DNA of 46,542 bases from JBGSON01 sp041739085 (GCA_041739085.1 JBGSON010000039.1:1-46542); one strand, 5' to 3'. Positions 17,261 through 26,317 are shown, counted from the first letter of the stretch. Numbers and translations are program-made. The notes: a model not told the origin generated them from the letters alone.

Positions 17261-17296
17261 GTGTATGAAGCCTTTCTGGAGGAGGAGATCCGGATT

Positions 17297-18964
17297 ATGT
17301 CGAAAATGGCATCTCTTGTCTTTCCACGACTGAAGAAGTACTCTTTCCGCGCGTTTGCATTTGTTATTCAAGGCGGAAAAATGCGGTTTTTCCTGAGGAT
17401 GATCTCGAAATTATTCGGCCCGCTCGGAGCCGGCGGCGGGGCTCTTATCCTCGCCATCGCGTCTACCGTGAGTTATCTCCTCGGATGGGTGAGGGATGCG
17501 ATTTTTGCGAGGACCTTCGGGATCACGGATACCACGGATTCTTATTTTAAAGCATTCCTTCTCCCGGACACGCTCCTCACGATCTTTATTACGGGAGCGC
17601 TCCTCGGGCTCGTCATCCCTCTCTACATGAAAGCAAGGAAGATCACGGAAGAGGAGGGCGAGAAAACATTCGGGACGTTTTTCTTCGTCCTCAATGCTTT
17701 CTATGCTTCTGCTGCGATCCTTGTCATCATCTTCCTCGATCCGATACTCCGGATGGCCTTTCCCGAGACTTCGGATATCCAAATGCCCATCCTGAGGGAA
17801 GTCACGAACATCCTCATCTTCTCAAACCTCTTTTTTGCGTTGTCGAATTTCCTCGGGCATTTCCTCCTCGCCCATAAGCGGTTTTTCGCATACTCCGTTG
17901 CGCCGCTTTTTTATAATCTCGGGATCATCATCGGGATCGTCTTTTTTCACAGAGAACTCGGTATATATTCCGCGGCGTGGGGAGCGCTCGTCGGAGCAGC
18001 GGGGCATTTTATCTTGAGGCTGATCGATTTTCTGATTTCCAGGGAACGGTTCAGGTTTTCTTTTGACTTTCGAAATCCGTTTTTTCGGGAGCTCATCTCG
18101 AGCATGTGGCCGAAAGTCGTTGCGCTCCTGGTCCTTCAGGCGGGGTTTTATTTTTTCGCGCGCCTCGGCGACGGGGTACTCGGAGAAGGGAGATACTCTG
18201 CATTCCAATACGCGAGAAACCTCCAGAGTTTCGCGGTGTCACTGTTCGGGATATCTCTCGCTACCGCCGTTTTTCCGTTTCTCGCTGAATTCGTGGCGGA
18301 GAAGAAAATGGAGCATTTTATCTTCCGGCTGGAAAAGTCGCTCCGTCAGATCTTGTTTCTTGCCATTCCTTCTGCTGCGGGAATGATCCTCATCGCGAAT
18401 GAGATCGTCCGGGTGATCTACGGAGATCAGAGCAATAATCTCCTCACTGTTGCGGCCCTCATCCCTCTTGCGCTCAGCATTCCTCTCGAGAGCGTGAACC
18501 ATCTCCTCGTCCGGGCGTACCATGTCCTTCAGGACACTCTCCATCCCATGTTCGCGAGCCTCCTCTTCCTGGCGGTGCTCATCGGATGTTCCCTGCTTTT
18601 CGTTTTTCAATTCGGGCTTGGCGTCGAAGCCTTCAGCATTGCGTATTTCCTCGGATTCCTCGTCCAGGAAGCATATCTCTTCTTCATGCTCTCCAGCTTT
18701 TCCGTGGCATTTCCGTGGAAGACGTTCCTGCCGAATTTTTTCCGGATGCTCTGGGCTGTTTTTTTCATGAGCATTGCCGTTTTCGTGATCCTCTTCCTTC
18801 TCCGGGATTCGGGATATATTGTACGGTTTGTGTCCGCAGTTTCCGCAGGGGGGATCATCTATTTATCCTCCGCATATCTCATGAGGATGCCGGAGGTGAC
18901 GGAATTAGCGATCATGAAATGGTTTCGGAAATCAAGTATCCAGGAAAACCATGGAGAAATTTAG
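17297..18964 (+). CDS. murJ: Lipid II flippase MurJ (MviN family)
   Basis: About 555 residues from the ATG at 17297, chosen for the GGAGGAGGAG sequence ending nine bases upstream. ATG 17381 (MRFFLRMISKLFG), also with a fair ribosome site, is an alternative closer to the usual N-terminus. The MVF family signature is clear: STVSYLLGWVRDAIFARTFG, then DSYFKAFLLPDTL and FITGALLGLVIPLY. About 14 hydrophobic segments follow. It flips lipid-linked peptidoglycan precursor across the membrane. Its end overlaps the next gene by 14 bases, placing it first in a cell-wall operon with ftsW, murG and murD. Confidence 0.93.
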   Translation: MSKMASLVFPRLKKYSFRAFAFVIQGGKMRFFLRMISKLFGPLGAGGGALILAIASTVSYLLGWVRDAIFARTFGITDTTDSYFKAFLLPDTLLTIFITGALLGLVIPLYMKARKITEEEGEKTFGTFFFVLNAFYASAAILVIIFLDPILRMAFPETSDIQMPILREVTNILIFSNLFFALSNFLGHFLLAHKRFFAYSVAPLFYNLGIIIGIVFFHRELGIYSAAWGALVGAAGHFILRLIDFLISRERFRFSFDFRNPFFRELISSMWPKVVALLVLQAGFYFFARLGDGVLGEGRYSAFQYARNLQSFAVSLFGISLATAVFPFLAEFVAEKKMEHFIFRLEKSLRQILFLAIPSAAGMILIANEIVRVIYGDQSNNLLTVAALIPLALSIPLESVNHLLVRAYHVLQDTLHPMFASLLFLAVLIGCSLLFVFQFGLGVEAFSIAYFLGFLVQEAYLFFMLSSFSVAFPWKTFLPNFFRMLWAVFFMSIAVFVILFLLRDSGYIVRFVSAVSAGGIIYLSSAYLMRMPEVTELAIMKWFRKSSIQENHGEI

Positions 18965-19895
18965 ATTCTCACCGCATCGGATAGGGATCAAACAACGCCA
19001 GAAACGCGGCGTGATCATTGTGGTCGCTCTCTTCGTGGCGATCATGATCGGCTTTTTCGCCCCGCGGATCTGGCAGAAAGTGAGAGTTCTCGCGGAAGAG
19101 TACCGGATCCAGAAAGGGCAGGAAGAGATCGCGTCGCTCCCTGAAATATCCTTTAAAGCAGAGGAAGTTTCAGACGGGTTCCTCGATGCTCCCCAACTCA
19201 ATGAAACATCTCCCTCGGAGGAATTCCTCGCAAAGCTTGAAGCCCTCGGACCTGAAGAGCTCCCTGCTGAAAAAATACTCGCCGTCCCTTACATCTGCCA
19301 GAACCCGTACAGAAACGAATCCGGATGGGATGTCCATGATGCGAGCTGTGAGGAAGCCGCACTCCTCCAGGCCTACCTCTATTATACGGGCGAAACGGTC
19401 AGTGCGGATGAAGCGAACGCGATCATTCTCGATATGATCCGATGGGAGGAGAAAGAAGAAAATTTCGGCGGTCATATCGACCTCTATGGCGACGATATGA
19501 TGAAAATGATCACCGGATACTATGGGATCCCGGAAGATGAAGTCGTCCACCTCACGAAGATGGACACTCTCCTCATGAAGAAAGTCATCACTCTTGGGTA
19601 TCCCCTCATCACCCCGATCCAGGGAGAGCTGCTCCGGAATCCCTTCTACCCCTATCCCGGATACCATATGCTCACCATCATCGGATACTCGGGAGATACC
19701 GTTATCACGAACGATGTCGGGACAAAACGCGGAGAGAAATATCCCTATTCATTCGAACGTCTTCTCAATGCGAATAGTCCCGTCGGGAATGATGCTTTCG
19801 TGATTTTATCAGTACAAAAAACCGGAGATGCGGAAAAAACATCCGATGGAGAATCCCGGGGAAATGAGCCGGACGGAACCCCCGCTCCGATGTGA
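18951..19895 (+). CDS. Membrane-anchored C39-like cysteine peptidase
   Basis: 314 residues. One membrane helix near 22-42, then a linker and a papain-like C39_2 domain (about 108-285). ILAVPYICQNPYR precedes the nucleophile Cys133 in ASCEEAAL, His239 lies in GYHMLTIIGY and Asp255 in NDVG, so the triad is complete. C39-like peptidases cut peptides or process exported proteins; in this wall-synthesis cluster an envelope target is likely but unproven. The start overlaps murJ by 14 bases and the end overlaps the open frame of ftsW. The C-terminus is polar and disordered. Confidence 0.85.
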   Translation: MEKFRFSPHRIGIKQRQKRGVIIVVALFVAIMIGFFAPRIWQKVRVLAEEYRIQKGQEEIASLPEISFKAEEVSDGFLDAPQLNETSPSEEFLAKLEALGPEELPAEKILAVPYICQNPYRNESGWDVHDASCEEAALLQAYLYYTGETVSADEANAIILDMIRWEEKEENFGGHIDLYGDDMMKMITGYYGIPEDEVVHLTKMDTLLMKKVITLGYPLITPIQGELLRNPFYPYPGYHMLTIIGYSGDTVITNDVGTKRGEKYPYSFERLLNANSPVGNDAFVILSVQKTGDAEKTSDGESRGNEPDGTPAPM

Positions 19896-19938
19896 GATCT
19901 CGATCCATGTATTGTCCTTTTTCCATCTCTTTGCCACA

Positions 19939-21198
19939 ATGGGCGCAATGCTGAAGCGCTACCCTCCTGATTTCGGGCTTCTCCTCTCGATGCTCCTCCT
20001 CATCGCATTCGGGCTCTTCATGCTCAGTTCTCTCAGTGTGTACAACTCTCACTCAAAGATGCTCACCCAGAAGATCCTCGAGTACTGTGACGCAAACGAA
20101 GAAGTGCCGAACTGCCAGCAGGGACAAGGACGATTATATGCGGAAGAATACTGTTTTCAGAATAACTGCAACAACCTCTATTTCAAGAGACAGGTACAGA
20201 GCGCCGCATTCGGATTCATATTTTTTATTTTCGCGTTTCTTATTCCCCTAGAACTCTGGAGGACGATCGCGCCGGTTATCTTTCTTGGATCGATCGCGCT
20301 CCTCCTCCTCGTGTTTTCCCCGATCGGAGCTGGATACGGGACTTCACGGAGCTGGCTTGATATCCCGCTTCTTCGCTCTATTCAGCCGGTAGAGATGGCG
20401 AAAATGGGGATCATTTTTTATTTTGCCATCTGGATGAGCAGGAAACAGAACGAGATCCAGACATTCCAGGGAGGATTCGCCCCGTTTGTCGTCCTCGTCC
20501 TTCTCACCATTATCCCATGCGCATTTCAGCCCGATTTCGGGTCTGTTCTCGTCATCGGGATCATCGCGGTCTCCATGTTCTTTGTAGCCGGCGGGAACAT
20601 CTGGCATATCGTCGGGGGAAGCGTCATTGCGACGGTACTCTCCTGGCCGATCATTCTTTCGCATGATTATATCCGGGCACGGTTCCTCTCTCTTTTTTTT
20701 ACAGAGTATGCGCTTGAGGACGATCGTTATCAGATCGATCAATCGCTCATGGGGATAGGAAGCGGGGGATGGATCGGAGTTGGACTTGGGAACAGTACGC
20801 AGCGCTCCGGATGGCTCCCTGAGATACAGGGGGATTTTATCTTTTCCGGGATCGCTGAGGAAATGGGGTTTCTCCGGATCCTCTTTCTCCTCTTCCTTTA
20901 TGTTTTTATCGCCATCAGAGGATTTTCCATTGCGAGAAATGCTCCCGACCGGTTCTCCTTTCTTGTGGCTACAGGGATCACATCCTGGATCACATTTCAG
21001 ACCGTGATCAATATTCTTGTCGCCATAGGGATCTTCCCGCTTACCGGGATCACACTTCCGTTTCTTTCCTACGGCGGGTCATCGCTCGTCATGTTCCTTT
21101 TTGCCGCAGGCGTACTCACGAACATCTCTTCCCTCACTCCCCCGGAAAGGACGCTCACCCGCGGAGTCAGGTATGACCGGGGGAAGATCCTTGCCTGA
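19939..21198 (+). CDS. ftsW: Peptidoglycan glycosyltransferase FtsW/RodA (SEDS family)
   Basis: 419 residues from ATG 19939 (MGAMLKRYPPDFG); the open frame extends upstream to 19828 inside the peptidase gene, so the start is uncertain. SEDS motifs: QPDFGSVLVIG (with the conserved catalytic Asp), GIGSGGWIGVGLGNS, GDFIFSGIAEEMGF and LPFLSYGGSSLV. It polymerises lipid II with a cognate class B PBP, which is not in the window. FtsW rather than RodA is inferred from its place beside murG and murD. Unusual: the loop after the first helix is about 50 residues long with four Cys (EYC, PNC, EYC, NNC). Confidence 0.92.
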   Translation: MGAMLKRYPPDFGLLLSMLLLIAFGLFMLSSLSVYNSHSKMLTQKILEYCDANEEVPNCQQGQGRLYAEEYCFQNNCNNLYFKRQVQSAAFGFIFFIFAFLIPLELWRTIAPVIFLGSIALLLLVFSPIGAGYGTSRSWLDIPLLRSIQPVEMAKMGIIFYFAIWMSRKQNEIQTFQGGFAPFVVLVLLTIIPCAFQPDFGSVLVIGIIAVSMFFVAGGNIWHIVGGSVIATVLSWPIILSHDYIRARFLSLFFTEYALEDDRYQIDQSLMGIGSGGWIGVGLGNSTQRSGWLPEIQGDFIFSGIAEEMGFLRILFLLFLYVFIAIRGFSIARNAPDRFSFLVATGITSWITFQTVINILVAIGIFPLTGITLPFLSYGGSSLVMFLFAAGVLTNISSLTPPERTLTRGVRYDRGKILA

Positions 21199-21220
21199 AC
21201 AGAACACGCTCATCACTCCC

Positions 21221-22282
21221 ATGAAAATACTCTTCATCGCAGGCGGATCAGGGGGGCATATCACGCCGGCGCTCGCCGTTGCAGATGCAGTAAGGAGAAT
21301 CGCTCCGGAAACGGAGATCCTTTTCGTCTCTTCCGAAAAGTCAATCGACGACGAAGTCTTCAAGGCTCATGCCTATGAATACCGGAGGGAAACGCTTCCT
21401 GCCGGAAAACTCCGGAGGCATTTTTCTTTCCAGAATCTCGTTGATTTTTTCCGCTTTCCATCAACATTCCTGAGCGCGAGGAAGTTACTGAAGAAAGAAA
21501 AACCGGATATCCTCTTTTCCAAAGGAGGATATGTCGCCCTTCCCATCGGACTTGCCGCGAAATTACTGGGGATCCCCGTCATCATCCATGAAAGCGATGC
21601 AGTCCCGGGGCTTTCAAACCGGATACTCCGGAAGATCGCATTACACATGCTCACCGCTTTTCCATCCCGACTCGGAGAGTGCGTCGGGACACCGATCAGG
21701 GAAGAGATATTCCGCGGAGATCCGGAAAAGGGAAGGAAATTCCTCGGTTTTTCTCCGAAAGAAAAAATCCTCCTCGTCATGGGAGGAAGCCAGGGAGCCG
21801 AACAGATCAACACGCTTCTCCTCCACGCTCTCGATGCGATCGAAGAAAAAATGTCCGTCGTCCATATTTCCGGAAAAGGAAAAACGACCGCGAAGGAAAC
21901 AAGAAAATACCGGCATTTTCCTTACCTGGGAGCGGAATATCCGGATGTCCTCGCGGCCGCCGACATCGTCGTCTCGCGCGCGGGGGCCAACTCGCTCTTT
22001 GAGTTCGCCGCGGCAAAAAAACCGATTCTCCTCATCCCGCTCCTCACTGCGGCGAACGATCACCAGAAAAAAAATGCCGGATTTTTTTCGGAAAAGGGTA
22101 TGGCAATCGTTGTAGGGGGAGAAAACCCCACTTCCTCAGAATTTCAGAAAGCGGTCATCGCGCTTGCAGAGAACGACGAACTCCGAAAGAAGATGTCCGA
22201 ACGGATCAAAGTCTTTGGACGAAAGGACAGCGCGGAAAAGATCGCGCACATCCTCCTCTCTGCTCGATCAGACCCCCGGTAG
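21221..22282 (+). CDS. murG: UDP-GlcNAc:lipid I GlcNAc transferase MurG
   Basis: 353 residues from ATG 21221, chosen because the family start MKILFIAGGSGGHITPA begins there; the open frame extends 40 codons into ftsW without similarity. It is a GT28 enzyme: glycine-rich GGSGGH loop, ESDAVPGLSNRIL, the second-domain loop VMGGSQGAEQIN, and the nucleotide-sugar site SRAGANSLFEFAAAKKPILLIPL. It makes lipid II at the inner face of the membrane, the substrate for MurJ and FtsW encoded just upstream. It follows ftsW after 22 bases. Confidence 0.96.
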   Translation: MKILFIAGGSGGHITPALAVADAVRRIAPETEILFVSSEKSIDDEVFKAHAYEYRRETLPAGKLRRHFSFQNLVDFFRFPSTFLSARKLLKKEKPDILFSKGGYVALPIGLAAKLLGIPVIIHESDAVPGLSNRILRKIALHMLTAFPSRLGECVGTPIREEIFRGDPEKGRKFLGFSPKEKILLVMGGSQGAEQINTLLLHALDAIEEKMSVVHISGKGKTTAKETRKYRHFPYLGAEYPDVLAAADIVVSRAGANSLFEFAAAKKPILLIPLLTAANDHQKKNAGFFSEKGMAIVVGGENPTSSEFQKAVIALAENDELRKKMSERIKVFGRKDSAEKIAHILLSARSDPR

Positions 22283-22375
22283 GATGGCCGGAGAAAAGCA
22301 GGAGACCCCCGAAATTCCACTTGGTTTTTTCCGGTTTCTCGAGTAGCATACCTACAGCTTTTATCTTCGCTGAAC

Positions 22376-22960
22376 GTGAAGAAACAATTCGAATTATTGA
22401 AGAAGGAAATCAAATACCTTTCGTTTTCCCGTAAACTCATCCTTTTCGGGTCGATTTTCTCGGCCCTTTTCCTCGTTTTCCCGTGGGGGACATTCGGGGT
22501 GCCGAATGAGGGAAGCCCGGGATACGGAGCAGAGAATTTTTCCGCTTTTGAAATATTCCCCATTTTTGGCTGGCTTCTTCTCCTTCTCTCTCTCCTCTCT
22601 CTCGGATTCCTCCTCCGGGAGATCGCGACGAAGAAAACAATGTTCAAATCCCTCTCCCACTCCCTCTCCTGGAGCATCATCGGAGGGATCGGGATATACA
22701 CGATCCTCATCGCACTTTTTGTCTTCAACTCCGGATATTTTAAGAAAATGGACAGTTATTTCTCTCTCAAATTCGGAATATTTCTCGTCCTCTTCATGGA
22801 GTGCCTTATATTTTTTGGCGGATTCATCGGGATGAAGGACGAATCAAAAGACTATATCCGTGAGTCGCTCTCCCGCCCCCAGGGAGTCGACACTTCCCGG
22901 GCGCACCTCGCACCCGAACCACCAAGAGATCAAATGTCACTCGGAGACTATGACCGCTAA
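22376..22960 (+). CDS. Small integral membrane protein, unknown
   Basis: 194 residues, GTG start. Four hydrophobic segments (about 22-42, 64-86, 98-122 and 130-152), with a basic N-terminus and a polar, Pro/Ser-rich cytoplasmic-looking tail. No family recognised. It lies in the wall-synthesis operon 93 bases after murG, and its end overlaps the zinc-ribbon gene by 11 bases, suggesting translational coupling. A role in envelope biogenesis is only guilt by association. Confidence 0.7.
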   Translation: MKKQFELLKKEIKYLSFSRKLILFGSIFSALFLVFPWGTFGVPNEGSPGYGAENFSAFEIFPIFGWLLLLLSLLSLGFLLREIATKKTMFKSLSHSLSWSIIGGIGIYTILIALFVFNSGYFKKMDSYFSLKFGIFLVLFMECLIFFGGFIGMKDESKDYIRESLSRPQGVDTSRAHLAPEPPRDQMSLGDYDR

Positions 22961-23276
22961 TCCTCCTCACAAACAGCAGAAAGAGACAAAAGAAACCGCC
23001 GAAATAAAGGCGTTGAATGAATTTGCCGAGAAGGATGAAAATGAACTGAAGGGGGAGATCGATTACGCGTCACTGCTCAAGCTCCGCCCTTTGAAACCCG
23101 CCTCCGAAGGAGAAGCAGGGACAGAAGACATCGTCTTTTACTGCAGAGAATGCAAGATGACCGTTGAAGCAAAAAGAAAAAAGGGGAAAGGCATTAAATT
23201 CCTCTGCGCTACCTGTAATGGGGGGAATATCTATGTCGGAAGCCGGAGGGGGATAACGTCCTATTTTCGCAGGTAA
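22950..23276 (+). CDS. Zinc-ribbon protein, unknown
   Basis: 108 residues from ATG 22950, preceded by GGAG. A charged helical N-terminus is followed by a two-CxxC zinc ribbon: CREC (about 69-72) and CATC (about 90-93), with a Lys-rich turn between. The end is strongly basic (GSRRGITSYFRR). This could bind nucleic acid or act as a small adaptor. It starts inside the preceding membrane-protein gene and ends three bases before the znuA-like gene, so it is co-transcribed with both. Confidence 0.75.
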   Translation: MTANPPHKQQKETKETAEIKALNEFAEKDENELKGEIDYASLLKLRPLKPASEGEAGTEDIVFYCRECKMTVEAKRKKGKGIKFLCATCNGGNIYVGSRRGITSYFRR

Positions 23277-23279
23277 TCC

Positions 23280-24251
23280 ATGGCCGGTCATTGTCAGAAA
23301 TCACCAAGCCGGAAATATCTGGCCTGCGGAAGTTCACATTTCCGGCCTGCGTTCATCGTACTGGGAATTATTTTTCTCGGTATTCTGACCGCGTGCGGTA
23401 CAGAAAACAATCAAATACAGCAAATTGAACAGCAAAGTGATGATGGAATATATCATATCGTCACCTCCATTCCTCCGCTTGCATCGATAACGGAGAATAT
23501 TTTCGATGGAATAGAAAAAGTCGAAGTCATGTCTCTCCTCTCTTCAGGAGACAGTATTGAAACATTTTCACTGACTCCGGAAGACATTGAGGCCGTTCGG
23601 AAAGCCGACGCGTATGTTACTTTCGGAACGGAGATCGAGCCGTATTCCGCGCTTCTCATTTCCCAGATCGACGTGAAAAAAACTAAAGTGATCACGGTCG
23701 GGGAAATAATTGAACGGGTCCCCGGAATGACGTCTCCCTACATTCTGTTTGATCTTGAGAGAGGTTCGATAGTCGCTGATAATATCAGGGAGGGTTTTTC
23801 CGAGATTTTTCCGGACAGGGAAGAGACGATCCGTCATAACGCCGCATTTTTCCAGTACCAGTCCGCGGCTGTGATGAGCGGGCTGAAAGACCGTTTTGAA
23901 AAGTCGCCCCGAAAAAAGGTCGTCCTCCTTACGCGGAATTACGAATACTTCCTTTCCTCCATCCCCGGACTTTCAGATGAGATCACGACCGTTGACCTTC
24001 TTCTCCCCTCAGGAGATGAAGAACTCAAAAACATGATTGAAAGCGGAGCAAGCGCGACCTATTTTTTGGAAGAAGACGCAGAAACTGCTCTCATAGATTC
24101 CATTCAAAGAAATTCGGAGAACACTGTGGTTTTTATTTCTCCATTTGAGAAAGAGGTCACTCCGGTCAGTTATCAGGACCATGTTTATTTTTTCGGCGAG
24201 GCCATTCTCAAAGCTTTTGGAGAGATAAAGCCGGAAACAACGGATGAGTGA
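23280..24251 (+). CDS. ZnuA/TroA-like substrate-binding lipoprotein lacking the metal-binding histidines
   Basis: 323 residues. Hydrophobic signal ending in lipobox LTAC (Cys near residue 40). The domain follows cluster A-I metal-binding proteins: VTSIPPLASITENIFDG, then LTPEDIEAVRKADAYVTFG, a long central helix and a C-terminal lobe. At the places where family members carry metal-ligand His, this protein reads SGDSIETF (usually GxDPHxFEP), SPYILFDLE (usually DPHIWLDP) and TRNYEYF (usually HDAFGYF). No partner ATPase or permease is nearby. It may have become a structural or other-ligand lipoprotein. The 3' end overlaps murD by eight bases. Confidence 0.75.
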   Translation: MAGHCQKSPSRKYLACGSSHFRPAFIVLGIIFLGILTACGTENNQIQQIEQQSDDGIYHIVTSIPPLASITENIFDGIEKVEVMSLLSSGDSIETFSLTPEDIEAVRKADAYVTFGTEIEPYSALLISQIDVKKTKVITVGEIIERVPGMTSPYILFDLERGSIVADNIREGFSEIFPDREETIRHNAAFFQYQSAAVMSGLKDRFEKSPRKKVVLLTRNYEYFLSSIPGLSDEITTVDLLLPSGDEELKNMIESGASATYFLEEDAETALIDSIQRNSENTVVFISPFEKEVTPVSYQDHVYFFGEAILKAFGEIKPETTDE

Positions 24252-25650
24252 TTTTGAAATACGAAACCCAATGGATTTTGATTTCAGGAAACCCATCGGC
24301 ATCGCAGGATTCGGAACCGAAGGAAAATCCCTTTTCGGATGGCTTCAAAAGCATGGAGCAGAGGACATCACTGTTTTCGATGAAAATCTCCTCGCCGAGC
24401 AAAGACCGGAAGGGGTTCGTTTTTTTCCCGATTTTCGAAATCTCGATTCGGTCGAGGTCCTCTTCCGTTCTCCGGGAGTGAACCCGGAAAAGCTCCGGAA
24501 ATTCTCCGGCAAGATGACTTCTTCCACGAGGTTTTTCTTTGAATTTTCCCCGACTCGGCACGTCATCGGAGTAACGGGGACTAAGGGGAAGGGGACGACG
24601 TCAAGTCTCATCGCGTCTATTTTTGAAAAATCCGGGAAGAAGGCGTTTCTCGGAGGAAATATCGGGACGCCGGTTTTTTCCTTCTGGGATGAAATCACGG
24701 AGGAGAGCACGGTGATCCTCGAGCTCTCATCCTTTCAACTCATGGACCTCGAAGAGAGGAGTCCGCACATAGGGATTCTTCTCAGGACGTCGAGTGAGCA
24801 CCTCGACTGGCACAAAGATAGCGGCGAATACCGCCGCGCAAAAGAAACCATCTTTTGTCATCAAGAGAAAGGAGATTCCGCAGTGTACTCGGCAGACGAC
24901 TCCGTTGCGACGGAATCTTCTCTCCTCTCCGGGGGAGAAAAATATGGCTGCTCAAAAAACGAAAGACAGGAGAAAGGATGCTTTGTTGAAAATGGAAAAA
25001 TCGTGGTCAAAGCCGGTGAAGGCGAGCCTCTTCAGGAGATCCTTCCCGTATCTGATATCCAGCTCCTCGGCGACTTTCAGCTGGAAAATGTGACGGCCGC
25101 CGTCATGGCCACTTTCCTCTCCGGGATCTCAGCGTCTTCCATCCGGGATGGAGTCCGGTCATTCCGCGGACTCCCGTACCGTATCGAATTCCGCGGCGAG
25201 AAGAGAGGGATCCGGTTTTACAACGATTCCTTCGCGACGATCCCGGAGAGCACGATCGCCGCGCTTTCCGCGTTCAAAGATGTGCCATCCGTCATGATCA
25301 TTCTCGGAGGGAGCAGTAAAAACTCCGACTACAGAGAGCTTGGAAAATATATCGCCGGGATGAAAAATATGAAGCGATTATTTTTTTTCGGAGTCACTGG
25401 TCCCGAAATCGAAAAGTCGGTTCAGTCTGCTCTTGCAGATTCAGGAGGGAGGGCAGAGATGAGTCAAAACGTCTTCGATTCGAAGAACGCTTCCCTTGAG
25501 GAGATCATGGAGAAGGTGAGGATTATTGGGGAAAAAGGAGATATCGTACTCCTCTCCCCGGCTTCCGCTTCATTCGATCTCTTCAAAAACTACAAGCATC
25601 GCGGCAATGTGTTTAACGCACTGGTGGAAAAGTTCGGAAAGAAAAAGTGA
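24244..25650 (+). CDS. murD: UDP-N-acetylmuramoylalanine-D-glutamate ligase MurD
   Basis: 468 residues. N-terminal Rossmann domain (GIAGFGTEGKSLFGWL), ATP P-loop GVTGTKGKGTTSSL (about 108-121), central NVTAAVMATFLSG and RIEFRGEKRGIRFYNDSFAT, and the C-terminal domain ending SPASASFDLFKNYKHRGNVF. It adds D-Glu to UDP-MurNAc-L-Ala in the cytoplasm. It overlaps the upstream gene by eight bases and is the last wall gene of the operon. The last ~33 codons are duplicated downstream (26318-26419) beyond an insert, so this 3' end may be a replacement copy. Confidence 0.96.
   Translation: MSDFEIRNPMDFDFRKPIGIAGFGTEGKSLFGWLQKHGAEDITVFDENLLAEQRPEGVRFFPDFRNLDSVEVLFRSPGVNPEKLRKFSGKMTSSTRFFFEFSPTRHVIGVTGTKGKGTTSSLIASIFEKSGKKAFLGGNIGTPVFSFWDEITEESTVILELSSFQLMDLEERSPHIGILLRTSSEHLDWHKDSGEYRRAKETIFCHQEKGDSAVYSADDSVATESSLLSGGEKYGCSKNERQEKGCFVENGKIVVKAGEGEPLQEILPVSDIQLLGDFQLENVTAAVMATFLSGISASSIRDGVRSFRGLPYRIEFRGEKRGIRFYNDSFATIPESTIAALSAFKDVPSVMIILGGSSKNSDYRELGKYIAGMKNMKRLFFFGVTGPEIEKSVQSALADSGGRAEMSQNVFDSKNASLEEIMEKVRIIGEKGDIVLLSPASASFDLFKNYKHRGNVFNALVEKFGKKK
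25551..25577 (+). repeat. 27-base direct repeat within murD 3' end (copy 1)
   Basis: Identical to 26332-26358 over 27 bases; both encode LSPASASF of MurD. The two copies bracket the foreign-looking segment. Confidence 0.9.
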
Positions 25651-25705
25651 ACAATTTTATAAATGATTTCCATTCGTATTCATAAAATTTGACGCCGAGA
25701 CATTA

Positions 25706-25734
25706 TTGACAATGATGCACAAATAGCGTAAAAA
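25706..25734 (+). promoter_or_regulatory. Promoter-like sequence before the inserted ORF
   Basis: Perfect TTGACA (25706-25711), 17-base spacer and a weak TAAAAA (25729-25734), just upstream of the 127-residue ORF. Confidence 0.3.
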
Positions 25735-25755
25735 ACAATATCTAGCTTTTTTCAA

Positions 25756-26139
25756 TTGGGTGAAGTTGTCCGTCACAGTTTCGGCGAGAACATCAACTTC
25801 GAGAACCTCGACGACCCTGTGGTTCGACGTCTCATGTTCTTTGCCAAGTCACCGAGCGTTTACGCCTCTAGCCTTTACGAATGCGCCAGACAGGCCGGGT
25901 GGTCCCGCTCTCAAGTCCTCGACGAGCTAACATACTTGGATCGTTCACGCTCCAGCGCAGAGGCTTACCAGCCCGGCACCGGCCAGTATCTCCATCGTCA
26001 ATGGCTGGAGTCCATTCGCTACGACCCGGTGACCTACGAGATCCTTGAGGACAACGTACCCGAGGAGGTCGCCGACATCGGCGACGAGGCCCATGACGCG
26101 GCTCGCGACCTTCTCGACGGGGGAGAGGGCGAGCGCTAG
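25756..26139 (+). CDS. Foreign-looking ORF in the murD-end insert, followed by an in-frame TAG
   Basis: 127 residues from TTG (GTG or other starts are possible; an upstream TAA at 25729 closes the frame). Not a family I know. The segment SPSVYASSLYECARQAGW looks helical, perhaps winged-helix like; the end is acidic and Ala-rich. Base composition is clearly GC-richer than any neighbour, with C/G third positions. After the TAG the same frame stays open for about 44 codons (EPWGELVSFPPADDLPG...) with the same bias, so a longer protein may be interrupted. Likely a fragment of horizontally acquired DNA. Confidence 0.5.
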   Translation: MGEVVRHSFGENINFENLDDPVVRRLMFFAKSPSVYASSLYECARQAGWSRSQVLDELTYLDRSRSSAEAYQPGTGQYLHRQWLESIRYDPVTYEILEDNVPEEVADIGDEAHDAARDLLDGGEGER

Positions 26140-26317
26140 CCTGACGGCGAGGATTCTCCGGAGCCCTGGGGCGAGCTGGTGAGCTTCCCTCCGGCTGACG
26201 ACCTTCCAGGAATAATCGCCCCCGGTGCTACCTATGGACTGTCTCCCGATGGCGACATGTCGCCCAGTCTGTAGGTATCTTCGGATACTCAGGGAGAGCG
26301 CCGGCTTGGAGATTCAC

